Positions 62,453 to 64,000 of a stretch of DNA of 64,000 nt are shown here, in pieces. Source of the stretch: Prorocentrum cordatum (lineage: Eukaryota; Sar; Dinophyceae; Prorocentrales; Prorocentraceae); the NCBI GenBank assembly GCA_963575745.1, contig CAUYUJ010016491.1:173552-237551 (forward strand), read 5' to 3'. The notes beneath the pieces are model-generated. The model was not told the origin of the DNA. It made no database searches and worked only from the letters and a program-made list of their open reading frames with translations. A program made the translations under genes and the position numbers. Numbering within the stretch: position 1 is the first letter of the stretch; each line of letters begins with the position of its first letter.

Positions 62453-63231
62453 TGTATATGAGTGGGGCCAGCGCCGTGAGGAAAGAAGGTGTTAGTAGCA
62501 CAAAATTGAAAATCAATCCAGAATTGCCGCAAGTAGCTGCCGTTGATATTCGTAGGCTCCCGAAAGTGTGGGCCCACTGCAAAACAATCATCTGGACAAG
62601 GAACCCCCTGTGGCCCAGCTAGCGTTCCAACTCTGCCATTGCCGTCCATCATCAATACTGGTAACGTACGAGCGGGGAGTCCCGCCAACAACTGCGATAC
62701 CCAAGAAAGTAACTTCTGGAAGGGTGACTTGATCTTGTGATTGCCAATGTTCTCGGGCGGGAAGTACAGTGACATCCAAGCAACATCATGACTTGCCGTC
62801 TTGGTGCGTACACAAATGCCACGACCTTGCAAGCTGGGGTCCTTCGGCACCTTGATGTCCTTGATCGAGGTTGCCCGAAAGAGTGAACGATGTAATGCCA
62901 CTGCCACACCCGCATGTTTGTTCGATCTGCGCCCATATCCTGCTGAGATGAAGATGTGATTTCCAACGTCCCGCCGCTCAAGAGGAAGATCGTGTCCAGG
63001 CAACCCTGTACCCTGCAAACCGATCACGGCCTTGTGCCTGAACTCTTGGCAAATGTCGTCGAGGCGCCCACAACTGAGCACCGACATCGGGTTGTAGCTG
63101 ACAACCTGCGCGGCGTTGGCATAGGGTCGAGAAGAGGCGCGCGTCATGCCCGAGCAAGAGATAGCATTGGTCCCCCCGATTTCTTGTGAGAAAGCACGGC
63201 GATGGAAGGATCGTGCCGCAGCCCCTGACAA
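62450..63231 (-). pseudogene. LINE endonuclease, N-terminal half
   Basis: Reads VVSYNPMSVL, then VIGLQGTGLPG, LPVLMMDGNGRVG and FCATNTFFPHGAGPTHI, the ordered motifs of an apurinic-type LINE endonuclease. The usual Gln-Glu-Thr of the first metal-binding motif is Gln-Gly-Thr here, so the catalytic Glu is gone. The frame then runs into the inserted repeats. Confidence 0.75.
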
Positions 63232-63249
63232 TCCACTTGGGCCCGCGGG

Positions 63250-63320
63250 CTAGGAGGAGGAGGAGGAGGAGGAGGAGGAGGAGGAGGAGGAGGAGGAGGA
63301 GGAGCAGGTTGAGCAGGAGG
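63250..63320. repeat. GGA microsatellite
   Basis: GGAGGAGG run at the 5' border of LINE-3. Confidence 0.9.
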
Positions 63321-63324
63321 AGGG

Positions 63325-63485
63325 GGAGGAGGAGGAGGCCAAACCTCGCCTGGCGGCGCGCGGCGATTTCCGCGGCAGGCAAGGCAGGCAAGAAAGCGCA
63401 GGCCCCGGGGGGCTGGAGCCGCGGAGAGGGGCGCTGCTGGCGACGAGCGCGGGGGCCAAAAAGCCGGGCCCACGGCTACGTTGCC
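63325..63485 (+). CDS. Exon-like segment between two microsatellites
   Basis: A plus-strand frame reads GPGGLEPRRGALLATSAGAK then KPGPR. Third positions are moderately GC-rich. Flanked by GGA repeats on both sides. Weak support. Confidence 0.2.
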
Positions 63486-63521
63486 TAACGGCGATGAAGG
63501 CGACGGCGACGAGGATGGGCG

Positions 63522-63625
63522 CGGGGAGGAGGAGGAGGAGGAGGAGGAGGAGGAGGAGGAGGAGGAGGAGGAGGAGGAGGAGGAGGAGGAGGAGGAGAAG
63601 GAGGAGGAGGAGGAGGAGGAGGAGG

Positions 63626-63673
<48 letters not shown>

Positions 63674-63812
63674 ATGATGATGATGCTGCTGATGATGATG
63701 ATGCAGATGATGATGCTGATGATGATGATGCTGATGATGCTGATGCTGCTGATGATGACGATGATGAGGAGGAGGAGGAAGAGGAGGAGGAGGAGGAGGA
63801 GGGAGCCCACCT
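63522..63812. repeat. GGA, GAT, GGA compound microsatellite
   Basis: (GAG)n to 63628, (GAT)n with GCT interruptions to 63765, then (GAG)n. Confidence 0.95.
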
Positions 63813-63949
63813 GTAAGACCTCACGAACCACGATTTGCTGCATTTCCAATCTGCGAATGGATCGAACGAACACGGTATAACGAATTGTAAGAAAATGCGA
63901 GCCACGCGTTCCAACAATCCCGGAACCTGCATCGCCGTTAGCTCGTCTA

Positions 63950-64000
63950 CGGGGCGAGCGAAGGGGGGAAGCGAGAAGGAGAAGGCCTTCTAAGAGGTCG
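63950..64000. mobile_element. rep-F copy 4, cut by window end
   Basis: GGGGCGAGCGAAGGGGGGAA and GAAGGCCTTCTAAGAGG match the left end of rep-F. Confidence 0.5.

Noticed and set aside
61000-63231. Single 743-codon protein covering the endonuclease and downstream repeats
   Set aside because: Only the first 260 codons are endonuclease; the rest is the inserted 340-bp tandem repeat read through.

Overview
The window looks like nuclear DNA of a dinoflagellate. It is GC-rich, gene-poor and packed with repeats. A six-exon gene model uses GT, GC and GA donors with AG acceptors. Relics of the dinoflagellate trans-spliced leader lie just upstream of two coding regions. The mobile elements resemble those I know from dinoflagellate genomes. 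I do not assign a species. A 100-base N gap at 16401-16500 shows this is an assembly scaffold.

Layout. 1-14.3 kb is dominated by short palindromic repeats in the size range of MITEs, assigned here to working families rep-A to rep-J. They include a 2.36-kb inverted duplication at 2283-4641. A few short exon-like islands with almost only G or C at third codon positions lie between them. 14.8-16.2 kb is a diverged satellite of about 100-bp units that runs into a GGA microsatellite and the gap. 17.4-22.0 kb is a decayed LINE (ORF1-like, endonuclease, reverse transcriptase) on the minus strand. 22-28 kb is again repeats. 28.2-30.5 kb is a transposase-like gene with a one-base frame break, preceded by a 13-nt exact match to the spliced leader. 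31.4-32.8 kb is a second minus-strand coding region, and 34.06-38.38 kb is a six-exon minus-strand gene whose five introns are each rich in short tandem repeats. 40.5-42.9 kb is the 3' part of a LINE with an RNase H domain. 43-48.7 kb is microsatellites, minisatellites and hairpins. 49.04-49.74 kb is a single-exon TPR gene resembling the Hsp70 co-chaperone Hip. 50-57 kb is nested palindromic repeats, including one insertion with a related empty site next to it. 57.06-57.75 kb is an unrecognised coding region. 57.8-63.2 kb is a LINE with endonuclease, reverse transcriptase and a C2H2-like finger, broken by a 1.45-kb insertion of tandem repeats and by a 408-bp segment carrying a 101-nt homopolymer. 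The window ends in GGA/GAT microsatellites and a truncated rep-F copy.

Every coding region of moderate or better confidence is on the minus strand, as expected for the one-direction gene arrays of dinoflagellates. I found no operon, rRNA, tRNA or CRISPR array. Much of the window is repeat sequence whose six-frame translations are not genes. All repeat and splice comparisons were made by eye, so boundaries are approximate unless exact junctions are given.
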